A stretch of DNA of 64,000 bases, from positions 4,154,001 through 4,218,000 of the forward strand of contig NC_070558.1 of NCBI RefSeq assembly GCF_026914185.1. The letters are read 5' to 3'. A program made the position numbers and the translations under genes. Positions within the stretch are counted from its first letter, which is position 1; each line of letters begins with the position of its first letter. Shown here one piece after another: positions 8,622 to 20,312 of this stretch. The notes under the pieces were generated by a model, which worked only from the letters and a program-made list of their open reading frames with translations, did no database searches and was not told where the DNA came from. Origin of the DNA: Puccinia triticina. Lineage: Eukaryota > Basidiomycota > Pucciniomycetes > Pucciniales > Pucciniaceae.

Positions 8622-9422
8622 TGAGGAACTCTGGCCGGTGCTAGGCCGGCAGCAGTTCGGGGAGGGGAATGGAAAAGAAATGAATAACTTGCGTATGCCC
8701 TCCGGTGATTCTTGGCCGTGAGTGAGCACAGTGTTTTGTGTAGCGTTGGGGGGGGGTTTTGATTTTACAACGGCTGGAGATGCGCGTAGGCGGTTTTGTT
8801 GATAAGGGAGAAACCGGGAATACTGCCGGCGGAATTGTGATCTAAGCCAGAGAGGTGGAGGAGATCGGCGTTTTGTGGGGTAAAGAACTTTAAAGACGTG
8901 TGATACTCAGAATACGGGCTGAAAGGCCCAGGAACAATAGACTTTGAACTTTGATGGATTGACTGAAATTATACGGTTCAGAGTGGGTCCATGCCGCTCC
9001 AAAGCCGGAGTTCAAACTCAACTCAAACTCTGGAGCTTGTGACATCTAACAGACAGCTCATCACAACCTAGCGCGCACACGCGCGCTACAAACAAGACAA
9101 GACAAGAGACAGAACAAAACAAAACCAAGACCAACCCTCCTCATCCAAACTTATCCAAAGAGCGCAGTGTGAAAGATAGAAAGCAAACAACATGAAGAAA
9201 AGAAAACTGACCAAGGAGAACAGAAACAAAGGAAAAGAAAGGAGGAGGGAAAGGAAACCTGAAACGCCTTGAGGATGCGCGCCACGCCGCGCTATTGAAA
9301 CTTGAGAAAGCTTTGAAGTTTGAGAGCTTGAGGCCTTGATGTGTTGACTCCTGACGTCCTCCGGCGCGCGCCATGCGCGGCAAAAAGCCTGATCCTACGC
9401 ATGTACCAGATTGTCCACCACA
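8622..9422 (-). repeat. E1 5' LTR
   Basis: 801-bp partner of the LTR at 1231-2030. The promoter and transcription start of E1 should lie here. The ORF called in it (9141-9542) is LTR sequence. Confidence 0.9.
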
Positions 9423-9491
9423 CCGTTCAGGATCATCCATTTTCGAGGACTGACGCCGTCCCCCATAGTCATCTTTGATAGGTGGGGGGTA

Positions 9492-9852
9492 TGTGAGCCG
9501 CGGCTCCCGCAAACTCACAGGAAGTATCACAAGGGATATCACGAGCCACCATCGCGAGCTGCACTTAGTCCTTCCAGTCCCGCCTCTCCTAGCTCGGCAG
9601 GGAAGTACTGAGACTTCCCCCGAGCTAGGTGAGCACCTCCCCTTTTCCTCTCTTTCTTCCTTTCCCTTTTTCTCTTCTCAATGGTTGTATGTAGAGGGAA
9701 GTACTGAGACTTCCCCCGAGCTAGCTCCCTTGCCCCATCTGCAATACAATCTGAGGTTCTAGAACTGCTCGCGCCCTCGTCCTTGTCCTCGTCCCCTTGC
9801 CTCTCGTCCTCGCCCCTCGTCCCAGTGAAGTTCTCCGTGTTGAGAGCTTACA
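9492..9852 (-). repeat. Solo LTR of E3-like Gypsy family
   Basis: It begins TGTGAGCCGCGG and ends GAGAGCTTACA. It carries the doubled core GGGAAGTACTGAGACTTCCCC...GAGCTAG also found in the E3 LTR and in 11646-11977. No clear target duplication remains. Confidence 0.7.
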
Positions 9853-10270
9853 GATTTTGAGCTCACAGCTCAAAAATCTGTCCAAGCATTCCTGGGATCA
9901 CAATATGTGCTCCTTTCAATGACCGGAGCAACCCGGTCATCGAGAGGAGTACATATTCTCCTTGATGACCGGTAATCTGCACTGCACCTGGCCGGTCATT
10001 GGGTGATCCAGTGTGTAGACGCCGCTCAATGACCGGGCTGTGCCGGCCATTGGTACGGCAGCCGGAGCTTCTGCCCCTCAAACTTTGTTTTCAAGGGGCA
10101 GGTTGAATGCCCCGGAGGAGCGGGAGCCTGCGCTCAGGTTATTTTTTGTGTTTATTTTTCATCCTTTTTTTGTGTCCAGCTGAGGGCCAGCTGAGGGCTC
10201 CAAATCCTCCAAGAATTTGATGGAGGGGCAAGCTGGAAAATCCCCTCTGCCGTTTGGCAGAAAAAAAAGT
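9853..10270. repeat. Noncoding stretch with GACCGG palindromes
   Basis: An imperfect 25-bp stem lies at 9901-9957 (AATATGTGCTCC...GACCGG / CCGGTC...GGAGTACATATT). Two more GACCGG/CCGGTC pairs follow to about 10060. The rest is plain intergenic sequence. No protein homology is seen. Confidence 0.55.
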
Positions 10271-11080
10271 GAGAATTTCATAGTTTTGTGTTTGCAGTGC
10301 GCAAAGCGTTTTGAGCTAGCGCGCACTGTGGCCGCGACATTGATTTGCCAACCCTCACAGTGCGTGACAAGTTTTTTGCAGTGCGCGAAGTACAGCCGTA
10401 TTGTAGATGCAATGTGCTATCATGTAGTGAAATTTCCTCATTTTGCATACCCTTCTTTTTGCACAAAGTGGCTCAAAATTATCAAAGTAGCTGTTCTTAC
10501 ACATCTCATTACTCAATAAATGATTTGGAATTTTTGGGCTATGGGAACCTTGTTTTTTAGGCCCCCACATCCTACCTTTGTTCTGGTTTTTATGATTTTT
10601 TTTAACATGGAAGAATGCTTCAAAAGACTCCCAAGAAATTCAGAGAGACCAATTAAAAGCCTGTCTATTGATTGGTCAGAAAATATCTTGAAAAAAGTGC
10701 ATATTTCACCTGCAGTGCGCAAAGTGTTTGGGACTGCGCGCACTGCATTGCGCGAAGAGTTTTTTGCAGTGCGCAAAGTAAGTCCGTAAATTATTTGAAA
10801 TCTTTGGCCCATGGGAAGTTTGATTTTCAGGCCTTCAAATGCTACATCTGTTTTTTGCTTTTAATAATTTTTTTAGCACACAAGGAAATCTGGAAAAACT
10901 CCCAAAAAATTCACAGAGGACAATAAGAAGCCTTTCTATTGATTGGTTGAGAAAAAACTTGAAAAAATTTGATATTTCTCCCACAGTGCACAAAGTGTTT
11001 GAGGACTTTGCGCACTGTGCAGTGCGCAAAGAGTTTTTTGCAGTGCGTGAAATAAGTCCGTAAAAAATACAACATAAAAC
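10270..11080. repeat. Three-unit GCGCACTG repeat cluster
   Basis: Three diverged units of about 300 bp each carry a cluster of CAGTGCGC/GCGCACTG words, the phrase GTGCGCAAAG(A/T)GTTTT and ..AAGTCCGTA. AT-rich spacers contain ..TCTATTGATTGGT... The same words form both ends of the palindrome at 31331-32892, so this is one repeat family. ORFs here are chance. Confidence 0.65.
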
Positions 11081-11450
11081 CAAAACAGCAAGTGTTAGCA
11101 GTTCTTTGTTTTTTGGTGAAGCAAATTGAGTGGATTTGAACAACAAAGCAGCTACAGGGTGAGAAAGGCAAAATAGAGGGTTTTCAGCCCAAATCAAAAA
11201 TCTCATCATGTGGGAATTTGCCATAAGACATAGGCCTCCACTGATGTGGTCAGCTCTGCTCAGTGCTGCTGTCTCCCATTTCCCCCCTGTGCAGGCCTAA
11301 TTGAGCTTGAGGTTGTGGCAACACCGCAACTGCTGTGTTTCACTGACAAAAGAGCCAAAATAACAAAGCGCAGCTGCCATCCGCTTTTCCTGGCGCTAAA
11401 AAGTGATAGCGTCAGCGGCCAGGCGCCACCTTCAGCTTCAGCGGCCAGGC
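11081..11450. other. Intergenic sequence
   Basis: No gene is recognised. It includes a 12-bp direct repeat CAGCGGCCAGGC near 11413-11450. Confidence 0.4.
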
Positions 11451-12060
11451 TGTGAGCCTGAGTCTATTATGTGACAACAGGACAAAAGGAAAAGGAGGGT
11501 AATTGTCTGGATTTCTTGGGATAAAGAAATACAAACAATGAGAGAGAAAGAAAGAGAGAAATAGAGAAGATCAGGCCTAGACTTTAGAGTCTTTAATTAT
11601 TGATCTGGGCTATTCTCAACCTGGAAAAGTTGGATGCCAGCTGTGTGTGAGCTCACGCTCCGCGACCTCACCAAAGGAATCACAAGGGTGTCACCAAACC
11701 ACCTCAGACCAAGCTCTTAGACCTTGTTGGCCCGTGCCCTCCTAATCCAGCAGGGAAGTACTGACACTTCCCCTGGACTAGGTGAGCATTTCCTCTTTTC
11801 CTCTTCCTCATCTCTGTTGTAAATAGAGTAGGGAAGTACTGACACTTCTCCTGGACTAGATTGCAATGCATCCCTAGTTAGGTTCCAGAAGTGTTCCCTC
11901 CAAGGTTAGACCTTGTATCATGCCCCCTCCGTGACTCACAGATTCCCTGATCAGTGAAGCTTGGTTAAAAGCTTACACTGTGCCAGGCCAAAAAGAGTGC
12001 AACAGCATCCACTCACAACAAGGAAAAATTGGTGGGATTCAGAAGTAGGGTTGATTGAAG
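11451..12060 (-). repeat. Diverged LTR of E4-type, split by a solo LTR
   Basis: Its start TGTGAGCCTGAGTC and the following stretch (GACAACAGGACAAAAGG, TTTCTTGGGATAAAGAAA) are the reverse complement of the end of the E4 LTR (62110-62231). Similarity resumes at 11993 (GAGTGCAACAGCATCCACTCAC), matching 61990 in reverse. The gap is the solo LTR 11646-11977. Confidence 0.6.
11646..11977 (-). repeat. Solo LTR of E3-like family with target duplication
   Basis: TGTGAGCTCACG...AAAGCTTACA, 332 bp, flanked by CTGTG at 11641-11645 and 11978-11982. It has the doubled GGGAAGTACTGACACTTC core of the E3 family. It arose by insertion into an older LTR followed by LTR-LTR recombination. Confidence 0.8.
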
Positions 12061-12099
12061 CTATATTCCATCCTAAAGACTACCATTTTTGATGATTTG

Positions 12100-14935
12100 A
12101 AGGTAGGATAATTTTCTTGGACTATGTACTTGATGTGTTCAATGTGAAAAAACACTTATGTGTCATGTTCTTTTGTCTCAGAAACTCAGCACTAAATTTA
12201 TGCTCATCCATGATGTTTGGACAACAAAGGGAAATAGATTTGCATTTATCAGTGCCGCGGTGGCTTACATTGACTCAAACTGGGATTATGTGGTCTGTCA
12301 TCTAGAGCTCAAAATGATACTCCAGAAGCACTACGGGCTAGTAGATGCCCGTAGTGCTTCTGGAGTCCTTATATCTAAGAAAGGTGATCTGTACAAAATG
12401 TTGTTGGCTCAGACAAATGATTCTGGCTCAAACAACAATACTATGGCCAGTACAATGTATCATCTGCTTAAAGATAACAAACCAACTAAGCATTCAGAAC
12501 ACATGTGGGAACCGGCTAGCATGGATATTTGATGCTTCTGCCATAAGCTAACTGTGATTGTAAACACTGGCTTGGATGCATTGAACCTCAAGACTTTGCC
12601 TCCTGGGAAGGCTAAGGAATCAGTCCTTGGTTTCTTTCCTGTGCTTGGAAAATTTCTTGAGGAAGACAAGACTGAATCTCTTGACGTAGCTCCCAAACTA
12701 GCCCCTGCTCCAAAGATAAACCCAGTTGAACTTGAACAAGAAGATGAGGATGAAGAGTGGGAAAGTCACTATGGTAACGCCGACAACATTCTGGATGACA
12801 AGCCTGCTGCTGCTGCAAATAAAAAGTATGTCAATCCCTCCGGCTCTGCACAAACCAATGTTTACACTGCTACTTGGGGTCAACACGCTGTAAGACTCAA
12901 AAAGCGGTTGTGAAACCCTTTTGCTGAATGGTGAAGGGGATGATGGAGGTGCAGAACTCTGCCCTTCTGCTATCAGATAACAAGACCCACCAAGCTAAGC
13001 TTGGCAAGTTTTAATCAAGTGATAGGTCTGGTCTAGTTCCAGGTGAATTTGTTTGATGACAGGTATGTGATAGTTGAGAGTGATTTCAGTAGCTATTTGC
13101 AAATATGAGGGTTGTGGTGAGGTATAGATGTGATGGTAAGTGTGAAGGTGGTGTGTAAATAACTGGTGAGTACTGAGCTGAGGAGCTGACAACTGGGGAG
13201 GAGACAGCTCCTTATATAGACAAAAGTGGAGCCCCAGAGGGCTTGTGGGTTAGGGTTTCAACTAATTTAGACAACAGTGTGAGGGATTTTAGCTGGTGGG
13301 AGTAGATACAAATGATGTCATAATATGTCAAGGGTACATAAATGATGTCAGAAAAATGCAGTAGGGCTGCATGAAGGCTGCGTAAAGTGACATTAGACTG
13401 CATGAGTTGACAGGTGGATGCAGGGGGTGCATAAATGAAGTCTGAGGCTGCAGAGTCAGTGTGTGATGACATCATAATATGGCAATAGAAGAGTACTTGA
13501 TAATATTTAATGACTGTAGTCTGATGGGGCAATGTATGTTTGTATCCTGTGATGTGTATAAGCATAATTCTGTGATCCTTGACTTGAGGTTTGTGACAGG
13601 TTGGTGACTTGGTATGTTGAACGTGTGATGGGTGTCCAGTGTCCAAAGAAGTGTAGGTTCTAATCCAGCGGGGTTCAGGTGATGCTTCCAGTGGTGACTA
13701 GGGGTAAAATTGGCCGTAGAATCCATTTCTGAGTTCTATTTGATTGTATCTTGAGGTGTATTGTGAGTATATATATGTATGAGAAAAAACATTTGATTTT
13801 TCACTTTTCCGTCTACCACAATGCAAATAAATTGAAACTCAAGGTGCTTATCACAAAACTTGACATTTTGATTAAGCAGATAACTCAATCAGCGGCCCAG
13901 CAGGCTAATTTTGTTTGATTTGCCAAAGAAATGAATGTCCAGGTTTGCTGGCTATGGCATTGGCTGGAACATAAAGTACTAGAGCCAACCAAAAGCCATC
14001 AGCGCGCGGGAATTTATTGACCGCTTGCTTAAGGAAGACCAGGGCCAAAATGGGCCTGGGCACTTTGAAGATGCTTTCTTCCTGCCTTGCGACTGGAAGT
14101 AGATTGACAATCTCAACCGTGAGCTTGAGATGTGTACACAATACCTCCAATTTGAATGACATCATTTTTTTGTTTGGGACTCATCCATTTACACTTTTAC
14201 CTAGGTTTTTGTCAATCTGACATCGCAGATGTAGGGAAATCAGCCCACTGGTGCTCATGTAATCCCGGAATACCTGGAGCTCAAGAACCAGCTTTCCAAG
14301 AAGCTTAGTAGCTCCAAGGAAGATGATGCTTTGTACCCAATGTTTCATACAATACTCCAAAAAGTCATCAAATACTTGGATGAAGCATTGGCCTGAGAGA
14401 CTCTGGTGCTTGCCACAATCTTGCATCCGTGCTTTTGCATGCACTTATTTGAGCTTGGATTTGGAAGCAAAAGTGTTGAGGTCGCCAACTGTCTCAATCT
14501 ACTCACTCGACGCTTTCAAATCTACAAGGAGAAGGCCCACAATCAGCGCGCTGTACCAGAATCAGAAGTCGTGGAGATCAAAAAGCCACCGCCCGCCGAG
14601 CCCCAGTCATTCATAGCGCGCCTGGCCTTGAGGATTTTCAAGACACCTGCGCCGCATGAAGACAAAGTTGAAGTGTTCTTGAAGGCCAATATACCCTTCA
14701 AGAACAAAGCCATTGAGCTCAAATCAACACCATTAACATGGTGGAAGATGAAAGCCAATACCCACCTGGCACTCTCCCAGATGGCTTGAGCTTATCTGGG
14801 AGCTCTTGCGCTGTTGAACGCCTATTTTCAGCTGCATTTTGTTCTGTTAACCGGGGGCGCTTACTCCCATCAACCATGTCACGCTGTGTAAGCAGCATGA
14901 TGTGGCTTTGAGAGGAGGTACCCCTCACTGGAGTG
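12100..14935 (+). pseudogene. hAT transposase pseudogene hAT-B (split by a solo LTR)
   Basis: Scattered blocks match fungal hAT transposases. These include LIHDVWTTKGNRFAFI, QTNDSGSNNNTMA and TLPPGKAKESVLGFFPVLGK (12554-12900). After the solo LTR, KEDQGQNGPGHFEDAFFLP and a block at 14440-14760 (WWKMKANTHLALSQMA) follow. Finally 14798-14905 has the dimerisation signature SSCAVERLFSAA..., out of frame with the previous block. Several stops and frameshifts show it is dead. A working hAT transposase would cut and paste its own DNA. The limits are approximate, and no terminal inverted repeats were identified. Confidence 0.85.
12909..13820 (-). repeat. Solo LTR of E2-type family inside hAT-B
   Basis: It starts TGTGAAACCCTTTTGCTGA and ends TCTACCACA. 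Internal phrases (TTTTGCTGAATGG, GAGGGATTTTAGCT) match the E2 LTR at 40985-42077 read in reverse. No exact target duplication was seen, so it is old. It separates the hAT-B blocks. Confidence 0.65.
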
Positions 14936-14954
14936 TTTGAGGACGCAGGGACAT

Positions 14955-15102
14955 TGGAGGACTTCCTGCCAATCTGGAAACCCAGATTTGCCCAGATTTT
15001 GCAGGGAAATCCAGGCAGATCTAGGATTTGGGAAAATTGAGCCCAGATTTCCCCGCAAAATCTGGAAAAATCTGGGTTCCCAGATTGACGGGAAGTCCTC
15101 CA
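14955..15102. mobile_element. Palindromic MITE, ~150 bp
   Basis: Terminal inverted repeats start TTGGAGGACTTCC and end GGAAGTCCTCCA. The arms continue as AATCTGG.AACCCAGATTT and are purely noncoding. It lies just past the hAT-B dimerisation region. Confidence 0.7.
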
Positions 15103-16185
15103 GTATTGAGATCATAATTAGCCTCCCACAAAACAAAACAATTCTTCTGTTTCCATTGTTTCTACCCCATGCAGCTTATTCTAGTAGTCATGCATTATCC
15201 GTAACAAAATTACAACCGCCCCAGTGATAATGTAACTTAAATTGTGTTGTTTTCCCTGCCTTTTGCAGACAATGTAATGGGACAATGAAAAAAGCACCAA
15301 AAAAACAGTTACTGTAACTATTACATGTTACGCGTTGTTGTGGGGTGTGGAAACTCCAAACCTGGAGTGCCAGGGGAGCCAAGAGGTGGAGCATGCGGAG
15401 CAATGAGATTCAAGGTTTTTCCCCTTCAGCCACAACACGCGTAAAGGGACGGATAACTTAAAAAATCCTGTTATGTTACTGTTATCCCTAATGTCACTAC
15501 CCATTGTTGATAGTAATATGTGAGGACAAACAATAGGTGTCAGCTTTACATGGTTAAAGCAGCTGCGGCTGAATGAAATTCAAACCAACACCTCCCCCTG
15601 CACTTGAAAATAGATGAATAGCAAAGGGTTGCTTGGAGGAGGTTAACTGATTGGTTGAGGACAAGGATGAAGCAAAATATATGAAGCTTTTTCACAAGTG
15701 ACATGTCCTGAAAATTTGGCTGTTTTCAGCCAGGAAACCCCCTGTAAATGGGGGTAATGAAAATGTATGGTTTTTTTTGGCACAAACCCATAATGGTAGG
15801 CACAAAAATGGTATGAATGGGCTTTCTTGGCCTCATTGGTAAGGAATTCAAGTGGATGAATTTTTTCTGGGTAAGGGAGGGTAGCAACTAAGATGTATGA
15901 AATTCCTGAGAATGCACCAGAAAAGCCCCCCCCCTCCGCCTCAGAAGCACACCTTGGCTTACTTTTGGTGCCCCCAGGTTTTTTTCTTTTATTACATCAT
16001 TGGTCACAGGGCAGCAGAGCGGCCCATGAACCCTAGTATACCATATATATCAATGTCTCCCTTTTCATGCAGAGTAAATATTTCAAGTCCAAAAAAGAAA
16101 AGAAAAAATCCCGAGTTGTTTTCCCGGGCTCCCAGCTGGTAGGGAGCCTTTTGAGATGGTTGTTGGAAGCCGGAGGGCGGCGAAC
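15103..16185. other. Intergenic sequence, no gene recognised
   Basis: AT-rich unique-looking DNA. It has short homopolymers (for example C-rich at 15926) but no conserved protein, repeat pair or RNA gene. Confidence 0.4.
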
Positions 16186-16266
16186 TTAGTCAGTCCCTCT
16201 TCTGAGGGGCGGGCAGGGGCCGCTCGCGCGAAGCGCAAGCCTCCAAAGGAGGGACTTGGGACTAAG
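16186..16266. mobile_element. Short GTCCCTC inverted-repeat element 1
   Basis: The ends CTTAGTCAGTCCCTC and GAGGGACTTGGGACTAAG are inverted copies around a GC-rich core. Similar ends occur at 19777-19847 and more weakly at 20313-20429. Confidence 0.5.
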
Positions 16267-16917
16267 CGGCAAAATTTGGTGTGAGTCCTGAGTACAGCTT
16301 TCACCCATTTGGCTGGTGTGAAAGTTTGGCACCACTTTTCTATAGCATCCTGGTGGCCAAATAGGCCTCCCAGGTGCCAAATTGAAGGCCTGCATCTGGC
16401 CTTCAAGACTACATAGGCCACATGTTGATGCCTTGAATGGCCTTAAAGCTACAAGGATGTAAATTCATGAAATCATGATTCCAGGATTGATCTTACACCA
16501 TGCTATTGGATAAGTACATGAAAGTTTCAATTACTTTTAATAAGTACATGAAGTATGTTTATTGTTTGAATTGAACAATTAACTACATTTGGTATGCAGG
16601 CCACTCATAAAATGTGTACAGGAGTTGAAAAAAACACACTCTGGTCGCTGGGACAAGCTTGGCATGGTTTTTGAAAGCATGTCCAGCAGCTCTACAAGGG
16701 GCTTGATGGATGGTGGATGGCTGGATGTCTGCACAAGAAGCTAGGCTTTGATTTGGTGCCACTCATGAGCCTGCCCGGGTAGTGGTTGATGTGTAATAAG
16801 AGATCCTTTGAAAATTGGGGGTTGGCCAAGCCTTAGGTGCGTCAGGATTCACACCAAAGCTTGACACTTGGGGGCAAGCCTCTCTGTGAGACAGAGACCC
16901 TGCGGGGCCCCTAACTT
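16267..16917. other. Intergenic sequence, no gene recognised
   Basis: No protein match. The last 8 bp (CCTAACTT) are the target duplication of the following hAT element. Confidence 0.4.
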
Positions 16918-19763
16918 CAGGATGTAAACGGGTTGGGTTTGGGTTGGAAAACAGTGCCCGAACCCGGACCTGATAATATGTCGGGTTGGGGCGGGTCGGG
17001 TCAAAATTCCAAATACGCTGCCCAAACCTGAACCCGACTAAGTGTAGTCGGGTTTGGGTCGGGTCCGGGTTGGGTTTGGGTCAACCCGGGCTCTTTGAGC
17101 CGTTGAATGAGAATAGAGACAAGTTGGAAGGGATAGTGAGAAGAAATGATCAAAAACAAGAAAATATATATACATTGCAGAAAATAGAAAGTTGAGAAAA
17201 AAACTAGGCTGAAGTAGAATTAATGGAAACCAGATCCAAATAGACTCCTTCATCATCCATTATTATTGCCTCGTCCGCGCAGATCCAGGTTTGCCCGCAT
17301 AAGAGTGCTTCAAGAGTGCAGGGTTTCATTCGGGTTCGATAACTACTGAGCATTCTGCCACCTGTGGAGAATGCCGACTCCGATGCAATGGAAGTCATCG
17401 GAGTCATAAGGATTGATCTTGCTAGTATAGCAAGAGTTGGGAACCGTTTGCTATGGGTGCTCCACCAGGAGAGGACAGAAAAGCTCTTGGATTCGACCAG
17501 AACTGGTGGTTCCTGGAGATAGAGATCTAGCTCGGCGGTTGTAGAGACTGATTGGGCAACCTTCTTCTGTTTGAGGTATTGCTTGAATCACTGATTGTCT
17601 TCATCGAGATTAGGCAATTTCTTTGTGTTGGTTGAGTTGTTTTCTTTGGGATTTGGGCTTGGGATATTGTTTGCAATGGATTTATTTTTCTTGCTAATCA
17701 CCTCTTTAAACCAGGTCGAAAGGATACTCTTGATTTGGTTGATTGTGATTGTAGCTTGCTCATTTCCAAGCTCCTCAGAGACAATGAATTCAATGCGTTG
17801 GAACTTGCAACGTGGATCAAATACTTGGTTGATGGCTGTGAAGTCTTCCATCAGAATCCAATACTTGTTGAATTTATCCTGCATGGGCTGTGTCATTTCT
17901 AAGATGTGAGCCAAGCTGCTGCGTAGGGAGGCTTTGAGCTGCTTATCAATCTTCTTCATAGTTTTGTAGGCAAGGTGTGCAGTTGGGTATTGCGTCATTC
18001 CAAGCGTTAAAGTAGCTTTAATAAATAAGGAGTGAATACAATGTCAGTTAATTGATAGATGGTAATTGAACGCAACAAAGAAGAAAAGACTTACCCAAGT
18101 AGAAAACAGCCAAAAAGTCCTTCATTCTAGCAATCTCCTCCCACTCAGTTGAGGTAGGAAAATTAGAGTAGTTTGCATCTTGAATCGCTAGCTGTTCAAA
18201 CACTTCTTGGTACGGGAGGGCCAACGTAAGCATTAGATAAGTAGAGTTCCAGCGGGTGGGAACATTGACTGATGGGAATGCTTGCTGGTCCATTCTAATA
18301 AAATCAATTGCTTCCTTGAAAAACTGTTTGCGCAAAGGGGTGCTCTTAGTATAACAAACGCTCTCCCGAATCTTGTCGATAGCTTTTGAGAATATTTTAA
18401 GGCCATCCTTCACAACCAAGTTGATGACGTGGAAATACTTTCCCTTCATCTCAAGGGGGACTCCGCTCCGAGCTGAAATGACTGATATCACTCGAGTGAC
18501 TGCAGAGTTGTTGGCTGCGGCGTTGTCAACGGTGATAGCTGCTACCTTATCAAATATCTTCCACTCAGTCATCGTAGCTACAAGTTGATTGGCAATAGCA
18601 ACACCGGTGTGAGGAGTTGGAAGCCCTTTGAAGGAAATGACACAAGTCTTCAGGGTCCAGTCGGACAAAATATAGTGAGCCAAAACCACCATAAATGGTG
18701 TCTGGTTAGACAAGGTCCAGAGATCCGTGGTTAAGGCTACCCAATTAACATCAGAAATCTCGACCGCTAGCTTTTCCTTCATTGAATTGTATAGAGCCAT
18801 GGTATCGGTCTTGAGGGTTGTGCGAGTAAAAAAATTGAACTGGGGTTGTAGTGAGGCAACAAAGGCTCAGAAGAGTGGTTGTTGGACAAAGACAAAAGGC
18901 TGTTTGTGTGCGATGATCATTTTAGTTAATAGTTCGCGTGAGATGTCCTGAGAAAAGATCCAATTGGTTGCTGTTGGTCCTTTTGAGCCTGCTGCTGAGA
19001 GTTTCAGCACAGTCTGCTTGGTTGCACTGATGTAGGAGCTGCATTGATCAAGGTGGCGCCATAAGTGCTTCGTACCGTTGACGCTCTTACCGTCCAGTTG
19101 TTGTTGGCAGTGTCGGCATTGAGCCTTGGTACCCTTGCCTTTAAAAAGGAAAGGAATTAATATGTTGATTGTCAGTGGGTGCTGATGAACACATACAATT
19201 TGGAATCTGGATGGCTCAAAATAAGTGACTTACTGTTTTCTTTCTTAGTGAAGTGCTCCCATATATTGCTGGTGATCTTCTGCTTCTTTGATGGTTGGCT
19301 AGATTCTTGTGCACTGGACTGTTCTTTTTAGTTGTTCTGTTGAGTGCTTGACGGGGTCTCATCCTTGGCGGTGACTTGGGTAATAACTGCAAAGGGATCG
19401 GAATCTTCATTGGACGAAGAGGAAATCACGGTGACGGGTTGTTTCTGTTTGAAGCGGGGCATCTCTGGGGGCCAAGGATTGTTAATGCTGGATATTGATA
19501 CCACCATGGCCCGTTCCATGGGGGTGGGCTTGCAAGGGAATATTAGATATGTCACCAGTCACGGCTGACAGGTGACTTAATCGGGTCATTGTCGGGTCTT
19601 CATGCTGACCCGAAATGAAAAAGACGTGCCCAAACCCAAACCCATTTAGAGGTTGGGTCGGGGCGGGTTGGGTCAAAATTCCAAAAGACTTGCCCGAACC
19701 CGCCCCGAGACCCGCTGGGTCTTGGGTCTCTCTTGGCTCAACCCGACCCACTTGCATCCTGAC
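16918..19763 (-). mobile_element. hAT DNA transposon hAT-A with TIRs and 8-bp TSD
   Basis: The left end CAGGATGTAAACGGGTTGGG and the right end (reverse complement CAGGATGCAAGTGGGTCGGG) form terminal inverted repeats. Subterminal GGGTTGGGTCGGGT repeats are dense on both sides. CCTAACTT occurs at 16910-16917 and at 19764-19771, the 8-bp target duplication expected for hAT; two extra bases (AC) sit at the right end. It carries one transposase gene on the minus strand. Confidence 0.88.
17204..19555 (-). pseudogene. hAT-A transposase, BED zinc finger type
   Basis: The spliced minus-strand gene has several parts. It starts with an N-terminal Ser/Asp-rich part. A BED-type zinc finger follows (WEHFTKKEN, then after a GTAAGT...AAAG intron CRHC...HLWRHLDQC near 19110-19240). 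Next is the catalytic region (18800-18090: TTDLWTLSNQTPFMVV, ITVDNAAANN, VPTRWNSTYLML). A second intron follows near 18095-18015. The C-terminal dimerisation region (17580-17204) contains ESAFSTGGR...SYRTRMKP. Three in-frame stops (TAA at 19328, TGA near 18870, TGA near 17588) show it is no longer active, though the exons are otherwise well kept. Confidence 0.85.
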
Positions 19764-19776
19764 CCTAACTTAACAA

Positions 19777-19847
19777 AGTCCCTCCTGATCTGCAGGGCTG
19801 AGTGGGGAGCAGAGTGAACCCGACCACAGGGAGGGACTTAGGACTAA
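19777..19847. mobile_element. Short GTCCCTC inverted-repeat element 2
   Basis: AAGTCCCTC...GAGGGACTTAGGACTAAA: inverted ends around a 40-bp core, six bases from the hAT-A target duplication. Same family as 16186-16266. Confidence 0.45.
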
Positions 19848-20312
19848 AGTGGGGGTTGTGGCGCGTAGAGAACCTCGGAAAAGTGTGGTTCAGCTTACAC
19901 AGGCCGTAGCTTGCTTGTTTTGTAAGCTACATATGAGCTCCCAGGCAATGATCAATGCTCCAGCATCCCAGCTATCTTTCTGTTGACTCAGAATTTTAGC
20001 AGATCTCTTCAAACAAAAAAGAAACACTGAAGAAGCCAGACAGAAACTGGCTGTGCTTGGACCCCCAGGCTCAAGCACCACGCCAGATGAGGGTTGTTCT
20101 GGCTTGGCTTGACTCATTTCAAAAATCCACCAAAAATAGTCCGGTGGGTTGATTGATGGGGGGGGAGCTCCAAAAATCGGTGCCATGGAGGAGCTTCTAA
20201 ATTCCAGTAGCTGGAATGGCCAGTGTTAAAACTACAGGCTGCAAAATACAAAGACTACATATCTGTCACTTTTTGGTGGGTGGCCTACGTGCCACGACCC
20301 CCACATTAGGCC
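19848..20312. other. Intergenic sequence
   Basis: A 98-codon open frame on the minus strand (20186-19890) has no recognisable domain and probably is chance. Confidence 0.35.

Larger units (their letters stand above)
1231..9422 (-). mobile_element. Ty3/Gypsy LTR retrotransposon E1 (full length, minus strand)
   Basis: The element is 8.2 kb with two LTRs of about 800 bp (TGTGGTGG...TTCCTCA), a tRNA-Tyr primer-binding site, gag-protease and a pol with reverse transcriptase, RNase H and integrase in Gypsy order. The LTRs differ at only a handful of positions, so it is fairly young. It no longer looks autonomous because pol is frameshifted near 4150. It contains four related intron-like segments (2099-2220, 5355-5466, 5750-5858, 8361-8468). 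No matching target duplication is seen: the left side abuts an inverted LTR copy. Confidence 0.9.

Noticed and set aside
19890..20186. 98-codon minus-strand ORF
   Set aside because: No motif and lies in sequence without other signs of a gene.
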